A DNA stretch of 64,000 nucleotides, taken from Flavobacteriia bacterium. Lineage in GTDB: Bacteria; Bacteroidota; Bacteroidia; Flavobacteriales_D; Crocinitomicaceae. The DNA lies in the NCBI GenBank assembly GCA_026391005.1, contig JAPLEV010000006.1:1-64000 (forward strand), read 5' to 3'. Positions 34,705 to 43,330 of the stretch are shown in pieces (positions within the stretch are counted from its first letter, which is position 1; each line of letters starts with the position of its first letter). The position numbers and the translations under genes are program-made. Below the pieces are notes generated by a model. It was given only the letters and a program-made list of their open reading frames with translations, ran no database searches and was not told the DNA's origin.

Positions 34705-35934
34705 TTAAAATATTCTGGAAATATTATTTTCACCAAAAGCGTAGGGCAAATATTCAAAGGAAGGAGCAGGCTTCGTTAGAATTAAATTTCCTTCATAACC
34801 TACTTTTATATTACCTTGAGTTTCAGATAGCCCCATTGCATAGGCCGCGTTGATTGTTAAGGCATTAAACGCCTCCTCTGGTGTCATTTTCATTTTTATA
34901 CAAGCCAATGACCAAACAAAGAATAAATTATAATTTGGAGCAGAACCCGGATTATAATCACTCGCCAAAGAAACCGGAAGCCCCGCTTCCATTAACCTTC
35001 TCGCATCGCCAAAAGGAATTCCTAAAAAAAATGAACAGGCTGGCAAAAGCGTCGCCACACAAGTGCTGGATTGCAAAGAAAGTATATCTTCCTCTCCTAA
35101 TTCTTCTAAATGATCAACGGAAAGTGCCCCTAATTCGACTGCTGCCTTCACGCCTCCTAAAACAGAAAATTGATTTACATGCACTTTTGGTGTCAATCCA
35201 GCTGCCTTTCCCGCAATTAACAAGCGTTGCATTTGATCGACAGAAAAATAATTCCGTTCACAAAAAACATCGATGAAATCGGCCAGTCCTTCAGTAGCAA
35301 TTTGGGGAATCATCTCATCAATTATCATTGAAACATAAGCCTCTTGATTCGATTTAAATTCCAATGGGAAAGCATGAGCACCCAAAAAGGTAGCTTTAAT
35401 CGGAATCGTAAAATGTGCCTTAAGCCGTTTAATAACCCGCAACATTTTTATTTCGGAACTTGTGTTTAATCCATATCCAGATTTAATTTCAAGAGCTCCC
35501 GTTCCCAATGCAATCATTTTTTCTATTCTACCGATTGCCTGATGAAATAATTCGTCTTCAGAAGTTTCTTGCAGCCTTTTAGCCGAATTGAGAATTCCAC
35601 CTCCCTTTTGCGCAATTTCTTCATACGTGAGGCCTTTTAAGCGATCAATAAATTCGGTCTCCCTGAAAGAAGAGAAAACAGCATGCGTATGAGAATCACA
35701 AAAAGAAGGTAACACATAACATCCTTCGGCATCCACAATTTCGACACCCCTCCAATCCGTGATGCCTTGCCAATCCTCCATTTTACCATAATCGATTACG
35801 CGGTGATCTTCCATCGCAATAAAAGCATTGCTAATTATCGGAAGGTGCGCCATTTCTTTTCCCTTTAACAAAGACGGCGTTTCCTCGCTTGCCTGCACTA
35901 AGCCCTTTATGTTTTTAATTATAATCTTTGACAT
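34705..35934 (-). CDS. hutI: Imidazolonepropionase
   Basis: HutI hydrolyses 4-imidazolone-5-propanoate to N-formimino-glutamate, the third step of histidine breakdown. The 409-residue amidohydrolase has the metal motif SHTHAVF, the GGGILNSAKRL segment, EIKSGYGL, GAHAFP, HVNQFS, VDHLEE and ASDYNPGSAP, all typical of HutI. No hutH, hutU or hutG lies in the window, so the gene is separate from the rest of the pathway. It is the first gene of a four-gene minus run with TraB/GumN, AAA ATPase and nuclease genes. Confidence 0.95.
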   Translation of the reverse strand: MSKIIIKNIKGLVQASEETPSLLKGKEMAHLPIISNAFIAMEDHRVIDYGKMEDWQGITDWRGVEIVDAEGCYVLPSFCDSHTHAVFSSFRETEFIDRLKGLTYEEIAQKGGGILNSAKRLQETSEDELFHQAIGRIEKMIALGTGALEIKSGYGLNTSSEIKMLRVIKRLKAHFTIPIKATFLGAHAFPLEFKSNQEAYVSMIIDEMIPQIATEGLADFIDVFCERNYFSVDQMQRLLIAGKAAGLTPKVHVNQFSVLGGVKAAVELGALSVDHLEELGEEDILSLQSSTCVATLLPACSFFLGIPFGDARRLMEAGLPVSLASDYNPGSAPNYNLFFVWSLACIKMKMTPEEAFNALTINAAYAMGLSETQGNIKVGYEGNLILTKPAPSFEYLPYAFGENNISRIF

Positions 35935-36009
35935 ACAAACGCTTAAGGTGGATTTACGATATCAAAAGTAAGGACTTTCCATCAATTTTACAGGAGAAAC
36001 AGAATGAAG

Positions 36010-36063
36010 AAAAAAAGCAGAGTATACAACATCGCTCGCGCTCTGCTTTTCACTCTGCTTTTT
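36010..36063. terminator. Hairpin terminator downstream of tRNA-Leu
   Basis: A GCAGAG arm at 36017-36022 can pair with CTCTGC at 36041-36046 or 36053-36058. On the minus strand the hairpin is followed by a run of seven T, ending the tRNA-Leu transcript. The repeated arm allows two alternative hairpins. Confidence 0.6.
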
Positions 36064-36065
36064 AG

Positions 36066-36147
36066 TACCCCGGGCCGGAATCGAACCGGCACTCCCGAAA
36101 GAACAGGATTTTGAATCCAGCGCGTCTACCAGTTCCGCCACCGGGGC
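36066..36147 (-). tRNA. tRNA-Leu (anticodon CAA)
   Basis: The 82-base minus-strand gene folds into a class II cloverleaf: acceptor GCCCCGG/CCGGGGT (G1-U72), anticodon loop TTCAAAA giving anticodon CAA, a long variable arm (TTCTTTCGGGAGT), and T arm GCCGG-TTCGATT-CCGGC. The discriminator is A, as for leucine. The anticodon stem has one U-U mismatch. CCA is not encoded. A TAnnTTTG box lies 19 bases upstream and a hairpin terminator downstream, so it has its own transcript. Confidence 0.95.
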
Positions 36148-36165
36148 GCTTTGTAAAAGCGTTGG

Positions 36166-36173
36166 CAAATATA
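36166..36173 (-). promoter_or_regulatory. Bacteroidota -7 box for tRNA-Leu (CAA)
   Basis: On the minus strand TATATTTG matches the -7 consensus and lies 18 bases before the tRNA 5' end. A TTTC 18 bases further upstream is near the -33 TTTG consensus. Confidence 0.55.
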
Positions 36174-36200
36174 CGGGTTTATTTAAAACTTGAAAGATAA

Positions 36201-37088
36201 TCAAGTTAAGAATTCTAGCATTTCATCATGAAATGACACGTGGAAGTTTTTTGAAGAAATGAATTCACCATCTGTTTCTGCGCTCACATCACCTAAAGAA
36301 GAGCAAATAGTTACCTCATCTGTAATTTCATACTTAATTTCTGGGTGCTTTATTCGTTTTCCATGCCATAAATTTGGCAAGTGGCGTAAATAATCGATCA
36401 TAGAGACGTCTCCAAGAATAACTAATCCGAATTGTTTATCTCTTGGATTGGTTCCCGGGGAGACAATGAGCCCATTTCCGAATACCGGTCCATTACAAAT
36501 CGCTAGCATAAAAAACATCTGTGTTCTTTCGATCCCATTATAGCTTAAAGTTAAAACGGGTTTTTTATACTTAAAAAAGGTGCGAATAATGGCGATGAAA
36601 TAAGAGAATCCGGAACCGAACTTATTTCTTAATTCATTTAATTCCCGAACGACACTCCCGCCGAAACCAACATCTGCTATGTTTAGAAAATAACGCGTTT
36701 CGGTATTTGTTTGAAGGCAAGCGATGTGCACCCGATCACCCATTTGACTAAAAAGATTTGTTGGGCTTTGTGCCGAAAGATCTGAAGCGGTGAAATTGCG
36801 GTGAAAATCATTTCCTGTGCCACCTGGGAGCAAGAAGATTTTTGGGTTTTTTCCTGGTATAACACATAAACCATTCACCACTTCATTTAAGGTGCCGTCG
36901 CCACCAATCACCAGAAGAACATCGCAATTCCCCTTTGCGCTTTCCGCTAATTCTTTGGCGTGATTCGCGTATTCTGTACTATAATGATGAAACTCGATCT
37001 CAGAATCGTCTATACAGGCTTTTAAGAACCTTGTTTGTTTACGATGTGGTTTTCGTGTTGAATTTTGAATACATATTACTTTCATCAT
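36201..37088 (-). CDS. Diacylglycerol/sphingosine kinase-like lipid kinase
   Basis: The start is one of two adjacent ATGs (37088 or 37085); a TTG just upstream is not preferred. The protein of about 295 residues has the catalytic-domain signature VLLVIGGDGTLNEVVNGL near 58-75 and a nucleotide-contact segment LLPGGTGNDFHRNF, then the beta-sandwich C-terminal domain (FMLAICNGPVFGNGLIVSPG; DGEFISSKNF). It is a soluble YegS/DgkB-type enzyme that phosphorylates a lipid with ATP, perhaps recycling diacylglycerol. The substrate cannot be fixed from sequence. Confidence 0.92.
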   Translation of the reverse strand: MMKVICIQNSTRKPHRKQTRFLKACIDDSEIEFHHYSTEYANHAKELAESAKGNCDVLLVIGGDGTLNEVVNGLCVIPGKNPKIFLLPGGTGNDFHRNFTASDLSAQSPTNLFSQMGDRVHIACLQTNTETRYFLNIADVGFGGSVVRELNELRNKFGSGFSYFIAIIRTFFKYKKPVLTLSYNGIERTQMFFMLAICNGPVFGNGLIVSPGTNPRDKQFGLVILGDVSMIDYLRHLPNLWHGKRIKHPEIKYEITDEVTICSSLGDVSAETDGEFISSKNFHVSFHDEMLEFLT

Positions 37089-37131
37089 CAATCAAATATA
37101 CCAATTGTCGATGAGAATTTATGTTCCTCCT

Positions 37132-37965
37132 TTAACGTTGAATAAACAAGGTGCTGGATTGTTGGATGAATTTTCCGTTACTGCTTTTTGCTGTAACAAA
37201 ATAAATATAGTTTCCTACGGGCGCATCATCACCACTTGCTAGTTTTCCATCCCAACTAAATTTAGCATCGGATGACTGATAAATAATTTGATTTTTTTGA
37301 TTTAAGACAACAACGCTAAAGTCTAGCAGCCCTTCCGATTGGATAGACAAGAAATCATTTGTCCCATCGCCATTTGGCGTAAATACATTCGATAAAACAA
37401 CCCCTAACTCTTTATCCTTCTCTGACGAAAGGGTTGGTTCATGTGTGTTCTCAACTTGTGGCATTACAATTAAATCATTGTTGGTTTTAACAGGGTTATT
37501 GGATAGATTCTCTCCCAAATCTTGCAAAGGGGCCGTATTTGGAAGTTGAACTGATTCAAAAGGAATTGTTTTTGGGTCATTCACATCATAAACGACGTCC
37601 TCACTGCTTAATAAATCGTTGTTTTCTAAAACGATAAGTGGAATGGTATTCTTTTTCGTTTCAATTGGAACAACCGCATTATTATTAGTTGGAATGGCTG
37701 GAACTTCTTTCGTTTTCTTGTTTTCCTGGCTTGGCTTATTCGTTTGTTTACTTTCAGAATCGTAAAATAAATAGGCAGATACAAGAACCGAAGCTGCAAT
37801 ACCTACTCCAATTATCGTTTTAGAAAGAATACTTAAACCAGTAGTTACCAAAACAGGAGTGGCTATCGCAGAAGAAACGGCGCTCCAGATTTCTGGCCTT
37901 ACGACTTCCTGATGATTAGAAAGTTGTTGCTGGAAAAATTCTTTAATTTGATCGTTTTGTTCCAT
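37132..37965 (-). CDS. Membrane protein with gliding/T9SS C-terminal (CHU_C-like) domain, probable sigma-factor partner
   Basis: The 277-residue protein starts with a cytoplasmic helical segment of about 45 residues (KEFFQQQLSNHQEVVRPEIWSA), then one transmembrane helix (about 46-68), a long low-complexity Lys/Asn/Pro linker, and a C-terminal beta domain (about 187-277) with SNVFTPNGDGTNDF and GNYIYFVTAKSSNGKF. That domain is the gliding-motility-associated C-terminal type used as a type B sorting domain in T9SS cargo. It has no signal peptide, so the C-terminal domain should face the periplasm. It begins 6 bases after the ECF sigma factor gene, so it may act as the anti-sigma factor. That role is inferred. 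Confidence 0.8.
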   Translation of the reverse strand: MEQNDQIKEFFQQQLSNHQEVVRPEIWSAVSSAIATPVLVTTGLSILSKTIIGVGIAASVLVSAYLFYDSESKQTNKPSQENKKTKEVPAIPTNNNAVVPIETKKNTIPLIVLENNDLLSSEDVVYDVNDPKTIPFESVQLPNTAPLQDLGENLSNNPVKTNNDLIVMPQVENTHEPTLSSEKDKELGVVLSNVFTPNGDGTNDFLSIQSEGLLDFSVVVLNQKNQIIYQSSDAKFSWDGKLASGDDAPVGNYIYFVTAKSSNGKFIQQSSTLFIQR

Positions 37966-37971
37966 TTAGTA

Positions 37972-38496
37972 TTATCGTTTTTCAATTCTATCTCTTAGGT
38001 ATGCCCTTGCCCTTAAATATTGCGACTTTGAAGTACTTTCACTTATCGCGAGAGTAGCCGCTATTTCTTGGTGGGAATATCCTTCTATAGCAAAAAGGTT
38101 AAAAACCACCTTATATCCTTGTGGCATTGCTTGAATGATCTTCATCAAGTCTTCCGCCATCATATTTTCAATTGTAAATTCTTTGTACTCTAATTTATAT
38201 TCTATATCACTTAAAGCAACATCTGTTTGAAATTTCAAATTCTTTCTAATTTGATCCAAACAAGTATTTACAATTATTCTCCTTATCCACCCTTCTAATA
38301 CACCTTCATTTTTAAACGACGCTATCTTAGAAAATACTTTAATCATGCCATCTTGAAGAGCATCTTCGGCTTGATCTGTCTGTTTAATATAACGCAAACA
38401 GACAACAAACATTTTGGGTGCAAACTTGTCAAACAACATTTTTTGAGCCTTTGGATTTCCCTTCACACATTCATTAACCAGCTCAAAATCATCCAT
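37972..38496 (-). CDS. ECF-type RNA polymerase sigma factor
   Basis: The 174-residue protein has region 2 (ELVNECVKGNPKAQKMLFDKFAPK; QAEDALQDGMIKVF) and region 4 (GYKVVFNLFAIEGYSHQEIAATL and SESTSKSQYLRARAYLRDR), the minimal layout of group 4 sigma factors. It should direct RNA polymerase to a small regulon. The gene is followed after 6 bases by the membrane protein with a gliding-type domain, probably its regulator. The divergent thiol-disulfide gene starts 100 bases away. Its targets cannot be read from this window. Confidence 0.93.
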   Translation of the reverse strand: MDDFELVNECVKGNPKAQKMLFDKFAPKMFVVCLRYIKQTDQAEDALQDGMIKVFSKIASFKNEGVLEGWIRRIIVNTCLDQIRKNLKFQTDVALSDIEYKLEYKEFTIENMMAEDLMKIIQAMPQGYKVVFNLFAIEGYSHQEIAATLAISESTSKSQYLRARAYLRDRIEKR

Positions 38497-38596
38497 GGAC
38501 TTCTCGATTAGACTTTTATTCCCTTACAAAGGTTGCACTTGAATTACTTATTTGGAATAAAAATAATTAGTTTCGCCTTGTAAAAAAAAGGTTTTT

Positions 38597-39820
38597 ATGC
38601 GAAAGGTCTGTTTATTTTTTCTAATCTGTATAAAAATTGCTTCGCAAAATGGCCATTCCCAAAGTAACCTCCTGCCAAAAAGTGGGCGCTGGCATGGTGA
38701 ATTAAGCTTAAACGATCGATTATATCTGCCTTTTGAAATTGACATTAGCATCCAGAAAAAAAAGCCGATATTGGTCATTAGAAATGGGGATGAAGAAATT
38801 AAGCTAATACTAAATAAAAAAAAGAACGACTTTTTTTACTATCAATTTCCTGAAATGGATAGTGAATTAATCCTCTGCTTTAATGAGAATGGGATACAAT
38901 TAAGTGGGGAATGGATTAATTATAATAAAGCTAAACCTGTTTCAATTCCATTCACCGCTTATTTAAATACAGAAACCCGTTTCTTGGTAAGCGGGCAACC
39001 AAGCAAGAATTATACCGGTCGATGGGATGTTTATTTTAAAGGTGGCGATGAACACGCTATAGGATTATTTAACCAAGATGGCAACATCGTAACGGGGACC
39101 TTTCTAACCGAAACGGGTGACTACCGTTATTTAGCGGGCAATGTAGACGAAAATAACGCGCTATATTTATCAAGTTTTGATGGAACGCATGCCTATCAGT
39201 TTGTTGGAAATCTTGATAAAAACGAACATATAACTGGGGTTTTTTATAGCGGGCAATCGTATCAGACCAATTGGCAAGGTAAAAGAAATGAGTCCGCAGC
39301 ATTAAGAGACCCTGATTCATTAAGTCAATTGATAAACACAAATCCTTTTTCCTTTGATGCAACAGCGTTAAATGGAAAGAAATATCATTTTAACCCACAA
39401 AAAAACAAAGGGACAATCATTCAGATAATGGGCTCTTGGTGTCCTAATTGTATAGATGAAACAAACTATTTCAAAGAAATTTATAGCCATTATAATGCCC
39501 TCGGATTTGAATTCATTGCTGTTGCTTTTGAACTTGGGAAAGACAAAAAAGAACAACTTACACGGTTAAAGGGGTTTGTTAAGCGATGTAAAGTACCATA
39601 TACCGTTTTGTTGGGAGGAAAAAAAAGTGCCGAGGACGCTTTAATGGTTTTTTCATCCTTGAATAAAATAATGAGTTTTCCCACCACCATAATTATTGAT
39701 AAAAAGGGCGTTGTGCGAAGAATTCACACCGGGTTTAGTGGGCCCGGAACAGGAATAGAATTTTTGAATTATAAAACATACACTGAAAAACTACTAAACG
39801 AAATCACTCAAGAAAATTAA
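38597..39820 (+). CDS. Secreted TlpA/thioredoxin-like disulfide oxidoreductase with long N-terminal domain
   Basis: The 407-residue protein has a signal peptide (1 to about 20), an N-terminal beta-rich domain (about 25-230, with YTGRWDVYFKGGDEHAIGLF), and a C-terminal thioredoxin fold (about 245-405) with IIQIMGSWCPNCIDETNY; C-P-N-C is the active site. The cis-proline region reads SFPTTIIIDKKGVVRRIH. The N-terminal domain is known from TlpA-like proteins of Bacteroidota and has no assigned role. It should reduce disulfides in the periplasm. The gene is divergent from the sigma factor gene. Confidence 0.88.
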   Translation: MRKVCLFFLICIKIASQNGHSQSNLLPKSGRWHGELSLNDRLYLPFEIDISIQKKKPILVIRNGDEEIKLILNKKKNDFFYYQFPEMDSELILCFNENGIQLSGEWINYNKAKPVSIPFTAYLNTETRFLVSGQPSKNYTGRWDVYFKGGDEHAIGLFNQDGNIVTGTFLTETGDYRYLAGNVDENNALYLSSFDGTHAYQFVGNLDKNEHITGVFYSGQSYQTNWQGKRNESAALRDPDSLSQLINTNPFSFDATALNGKKYHFNPQKNKGTIIQIMGSWCPNCIDETNYFKEIYSHYNALGFEFIAVAFELGKDKKEQLTRLKGFVKRCKVPYTVLLGGKKSAEDALMVFSSLNKIMSFPTTIIIDKKGVVRRIHTGFSGPGTGIEFLNYKTYTEKLLNEITQEN

Positions 39821-39882
39821 ACTATGCTATCGATGAGGCGGAGGAGTGACCAATTTTCATACTTTTACAAAAACATTACGCT

Positions 39883-40749
39883 ATGATTTCATCCATGACC
39901 GGCTTTGGGAAAAGCAACGGGGTTTTCCACTCAAAAAAAGTGTCTGTTGAAATCCGTTCTTTAAACAGCAAGGGTCTTGACCTAAACATTAAGCTAAACA
40001 GTTCCTACAAAGAACTTGAAACAGCAATAAGGGGATTTGTTTCCACGTCACTTGATCGCGGAAAAATCGACATTAGTGTTTATATAGAATCACAGGTAGA
40101 CCGTCCTGAAAACTTGGTAAATTATGCCTTGGCGACGACCTATTACAAAGCGTTAAAGAAACTCAATGAATCCTGGGGAGAACCTTCTCAAAACTATTTA
40201 GAAATCGTGATGCAAATGCCATCGGTTTTAAACCAAGCAGCAGAGGAATTAGAAGAAGAAGAAAAAACTTGGTTGATGAATTTGGTCGGTGATTGCTGTT
40301 TAAAACTTCAAGATTTCAGACAAAAGGAAGGAGAGGCGCTTCAAAGTGAATTTAAAAAGTTAATTGCTGGTATACGTACATTATTAAATGAAATTGGTGG
40401 CTTTGAAGCAGATCGATTGACGGCTATCCGCGAAAGGATGAATAAAGCGTTAAAGGAGTTGGACACTGCCTCAGTAGACGAGAACCGCCTTGAACAAGAA
40501 ATGATTTTTTACATCGAAAAGCTAGATGTTTCAGAAGAAAAAATGCGCTTAGAACATCATTTAGATTACTTTTTAGCAACCATGGAGACGCCTCTTTGCG
40601 GGAAAAAATTGGGTTTTATTGCACAAGAAATTGGGCGGGAAATAAATACCTTGGGAAGCAAATGTAATCAAGCACAGATGCAAAAAATAGTAGTCGAGAT
40701 GAAAGACTCGCTAGAAAAAATAAAAGAACAAGTACTTAACACCTTGTAA
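39883..40749 (+). CDS. yicC: YicC family protein (putative endoribonuclease)
   Basis: The 288 residues match YicC: N-terminal MISSMTGFGKSNGVFHSKKVSVEIRS, and a C-terminal part with EKLDVSEEKMRLEHHLDYF, CGKKLGFIAQEIGREINTLGSK and QIVVEMKDSLEKIKEQ. YicC proteins are reported to be RNA endonucleases, and the C-terminal domain (DUF1732) is complete here. The stop is 1 base before the gmk start, so yicC, gmk and nadD form one operon, a common arrangement for yicC and gmk. Confidence 0.93.
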   Translation: MISSMTGFGKSNGVFHSKKVSVEIRSLNSKGLDLNIKLNSSYKELETAIRGFVSTSLDRGKIDISVYIESQVDRPENLVNYALATTYYKALKKLNESWGEPSQNYLEIVMQMPSVLNQAAEELEEEEKTWLMNLVGDCCLKLQDFRQKEGEALQSEFKKLIAGIRTLLNEIGGFEADRLTAIRERMNKALKELDTASVDENRLEQEMIFYIEKLDVSEEKMRLEHHLDYFLATMETPLCGKKLGFIAQEIGREINTLGSKCNQAQMQKIVVEMKDSLEKIKEQVLNTL

Positions 40750-40750
40750 C

Positions 40751-41323
40751 ATGAACTTGCAAGAAGGAAAATGTATAATCATCTCTGCGCCTTCAGGAGC
40801 AGGAAAAACAACCATTGTTCATGCATTGCTTGAATCATTACCACAGCTAGCTTTTTCTGTTTCTGCCTGCAGTAGAGAGCCCCGAAGTAATGAAAGAAAT
40901 GGAATTGATTACTATTTCATCGGTGTAGAAAAATTTAAGCAGGAAATCTCGGATAATTCCTTCGTTGAATGGGAAGAAGTATACACCAATGCTTATTATG
41001 GTACGCTCAAAAGTGAAATAACGAAACTCTGGGCCGCAGGAAAGGTGGTGGTTTTTGATGTTGATGTGGTAGGGGGATTAAACCTAAAAACTTTTTTTGG
41101 GGCGGATGCTTTATCGCTTTTTATAGCGCCCCCGGGAATTGTGGAACTTGAAAAACGATTAAGGAAAAGAAAAACGGAAACAGAAGACAAAATAAATCAA
41201 CGCATAAATAAAGCAACCGTAGAACTTCAGCGAGCAGAAGAATTTGATGTAATCATTCTAAATGATGTGTTAAGCGATGCGATTGCAGAAGCGAAAACAA
41301 CAGTTCTAAACTTTATAAAATGA
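40751..41323 (+). CDS. gmk: Guanylate kinase
   Basis: Guanylate kinase phosphorylates GMP to GDP with ATP. The 190-residue protein has the P-loop IISAPSGAGKTTIVHALL, the GMP-binding segment FSVSACSREPRSNERNGIDYYF, EWEEVYTNAYYGT and the lid (LRKRKTETEDKINQRINKA). Its last bases overlap the nadD start by 4 (ATGA). All active-site elements are present. Confidence 0.96.
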   Translation: MNLQEGKCIIISAPSGAGKTTIVHALLESLPQLAFSVSACSREPRSNERNGIDYYFIGVEKFKQEISDNSFVEWEEVYTNAYYGTLKSEITKLWAAGKVVVFDVDVVGGLNLKTFFGADALSLFIAPPGIVELEKRLRKRKTETEDKINQRINKATVELQRAEEFDVIILNDVLSDAIAEAKTTVLNFIK

Positions 41324-41934
41324 GGATTGGCTTATATTTTGGCACCTTTAATCCAATTCATGTTGGTCATCTTGTGATTGCAAATTATATGGCTGAATTC
41401 ACCGATTTAGACAACGTTTGGTTTGTCGTTTCTCCCCATAATCCACTAAAAGATAAAAACACATTATTGGCGGATTTTCATCGCTTAGCATTAGTGAGAG
41501 AGGCTGTTTATGAAAACACGAAACTAAAGGCATGTGATGTTGAATTTCATTTATCAAAACCAAGCTACACTGTTACTACACTTGCCTATTTAATTGAGCA
41601 ATACTCCGAACATGACTTTTCATTAATAATGGGCGAAGATAATTTAAGAACGCTACACAAATGGTACAATCACGATGTGTTATTAAAAAATCATAAAATA
41701 TACGTGTATCCTCGGGCTCTTACAATTCAAGAAGAACAAGAGGTAATGACGCTTAGCGAACAATTAACTAATAATTATTCAGGACATCATAATATTATCT
41801 TTTGTAATGACGCGCCGGTGATGAAAGTCTCCGCAAGTTTTATCCGTCAGGCAATAAAAGAAGGAAAAGATGTGCGTTATCTACTGACCGAACCGGTTCA
41901 CAAGTATTTAGATGATATGCGTTTCTACAAATAA
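41320..41934 (+). CDS. nadD: Nicotinate-nucleotide adenylyltransferase
   Basis: NadD joins nicotinate mononucleotide and ATP to form deamido-NAD. The 204-residue protein has the nucleotidyltransferase motif LYFGTFNPIHVGHLVIANYM (G-x-F-x-P-x-H-x-G-H), FSLIMGEDNLRTLHKWY, and the C-terminal motif VSASFIRQAIKEGKDVRYLL (the ISSTxxR equivalent). The start overlaps the gmk stop. The stop codon is directly followed by the stop of the convergent choice-of-anchor B gene. Confidence 0.95.
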   Translation: MRIGLYFGTFNPIHVGHLVIANYMAEFTDLDNVWFVVSPHNPLKDKNTLLADFHRLALVREAVYENTKLKACDVEFHLSKPSYTVTTLAYLIEQYSEHDFSLIMGEDNLRTLHKWYNHDVLLKNHKIYVYPRALTIQEEQEVMTLSEQLTNNYSGHHNIIFCNDAPVMKVSASFIRQAIKEGKDVRYLLTEPVHKYLDDMRFYK

Positions 41935-43323
41935 CTAAATGATTTCAATTCGGATAACGGAACTTGACCAATCAAATAAATAATCCAAATACCTCAGCTC
42001 TATCAAGTAAATACCCGCGGCCATTCCCATTGTTAGTTCTACGAAGGTGTTGTTTCCTGATCTACCATTTTGAATTTCTTTTCCCTGAACATCGCAGACA
42101 GTATATTGAAAATCTTTTATAAAATCATTTGGTGAACGAATAACAACGCTTTGTCCGGATAATGTGGGGTTTGGATAGGCTGTGAAATTGTCCAAATCAC
42201 TTTGGTTTTCAAAGAATGGACGATCAAACTTAAATAAAAACAAGCCATTATTTCGATCAGAAACTAGTATTCTATCACTTTTATATAAAGCATAAACTCC
42301 CCACGCACCCCACATCGTGAAATTGGTGGCGTCTGGCAATAAATACGTATCATATGCCGCAATTTCCCCCGGCGGATTCATGCGTAAGTCATAAATGCGC
42401 AAACCAGCATTATAATAGGAAACAAAGGCTAAATTGTTCGTTATTTGAACATTGTGAGCTGTTAATTCCGCGTTAGAATTACTTGTTCCAAAAAATTGAG
42501 AAGGCGTTATGGTCCAATCATCGGCAACAGTGCATTTTTTTATTTTCAACCCTTGTGTTTCATCAGTGAATACATAAGTTTTCTTATTGGGAGAAAGCCA
42601 ACCTTGGTGATTATATCCTTGTTGATTGTAAAATGCGAGACTATTTAGGTACGTTGGTGATGACGGCTGGGTAAAGTCATACACACGGATGCCATCGTAG
42701 CCGCAGTTCATAATCGCTATATTATCGCGGACATAAATATCATGCACCTCCTGAATGTCATTTGGGCCTTGCCACAACAACGTTGGATTAATGGGATCTG
42801 TTAGCGAGAAAACACAAAGGGGAATCATGGATAAATTTATCCCTGCAACAATCGGCGTTACCATACACATATACAACAAAGCCTCCGTCGAGTCAATAAA
42901 TAAATTGTGAGTCCGCCCAAATAAATTGTTTTGTAAATCAGCGACAAGGACAACTGAATCGGGCATAAACGCCATGTCTATGATCTGCAAACTACTTGGG
43001 CCTTCATCACAAACAGCATAAATATAATGTTGATAGAACTTGTACTCTCTAGTGATAGCCATTGAGGAGCTGTACTTCCCTTTAATAAACCCTACCAGGT
43101 TTAGTTGGTTATCCGATGTTAATTCAAAAAAGTGGGAGCCCTCTGTTGATCCTATGACAGCATATTCTTTATTGTTAAATTCAAATCCCCAACAACTGCT
43201 GTATCGAACATTAGTGGAATTAGTTAAAAGGGTATCTTCACTCCACTGGTCCAATAACTGAATGTTTTTGATGTCCTGAGCCAATCCTGTAAAACCAATG
43301 AAAAACAGAAAGATAAATCGCAT
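41935..43323 (-). CDS. Choice-of-anchor B family protein with T9SS sorting domain
   Basis: The 462-residue protein has a short signal peptide (to about 15, GFTGLAQ), a beta-propeller-like body with LVIP-type repeats (HNLFIDSTEALLYMCM; HDIYVRDNIAIMNCGYDGIRVYDF; HNVQITNNLAFVSYYNAGLRIYDL) and a C-terminal T9SS-type tail from about 383 (FTAYPNPTLSGQSVV). Such proteins are secreted and surface-anchored, with unknown binding partners. It begins 7 bases downstream of the TrmH gene and its stop abuts nadD. Confidence 0.85.
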   Translation of the reverse strand: MRFIFLFFIGFTGLAQDIKNIQLLDQWSEDTLLTNSTNVRYSSCWGFEFNNKEYAVIGSTEGSHFFELTSDNQLNLVGFIKGKYSSSMAITREYKFYQHYIYAVCDEGPSSLQIIDMAFMPDSVVLVADLQNNLFGRTHNLFIDSTEALLYMCMVTPIVAGINLSMIPLCVFSLTDPINPTLLWQGPNDIQEVHDIYVRDNIAIMNCGYDGIRVYDFTQPSSPTYLNSLAFYNQQGYNHQGWLSPNKKTYVFTDETQGLKIKKCTVADDWTITPSQFFGTSNSNAELTAHNVQITNNLAFVSYYNAGLRIYDLRMNPPGEIAAYDTYLLPDATNFTMWGAWGVYALYKSDRILVSDRNNGLFLFKFDRPFFENQSDLDNFTAYPNPTLSGQSVVIRSPNDFIKDFQYTVCDVQGKEIQNGRSGNNTFVELTMGMAAGIYLIELRYLDYLFDWSSSVIRIEII

Positions 43324-43330
43324 GTCTTCT

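Noticed and set aside
33465-34757. Longer TraB/GumN reading starting at a TTG inside hutI
   Set aside because: The added 28 residues precede a good signal peptide and overlap the hutI coding region.
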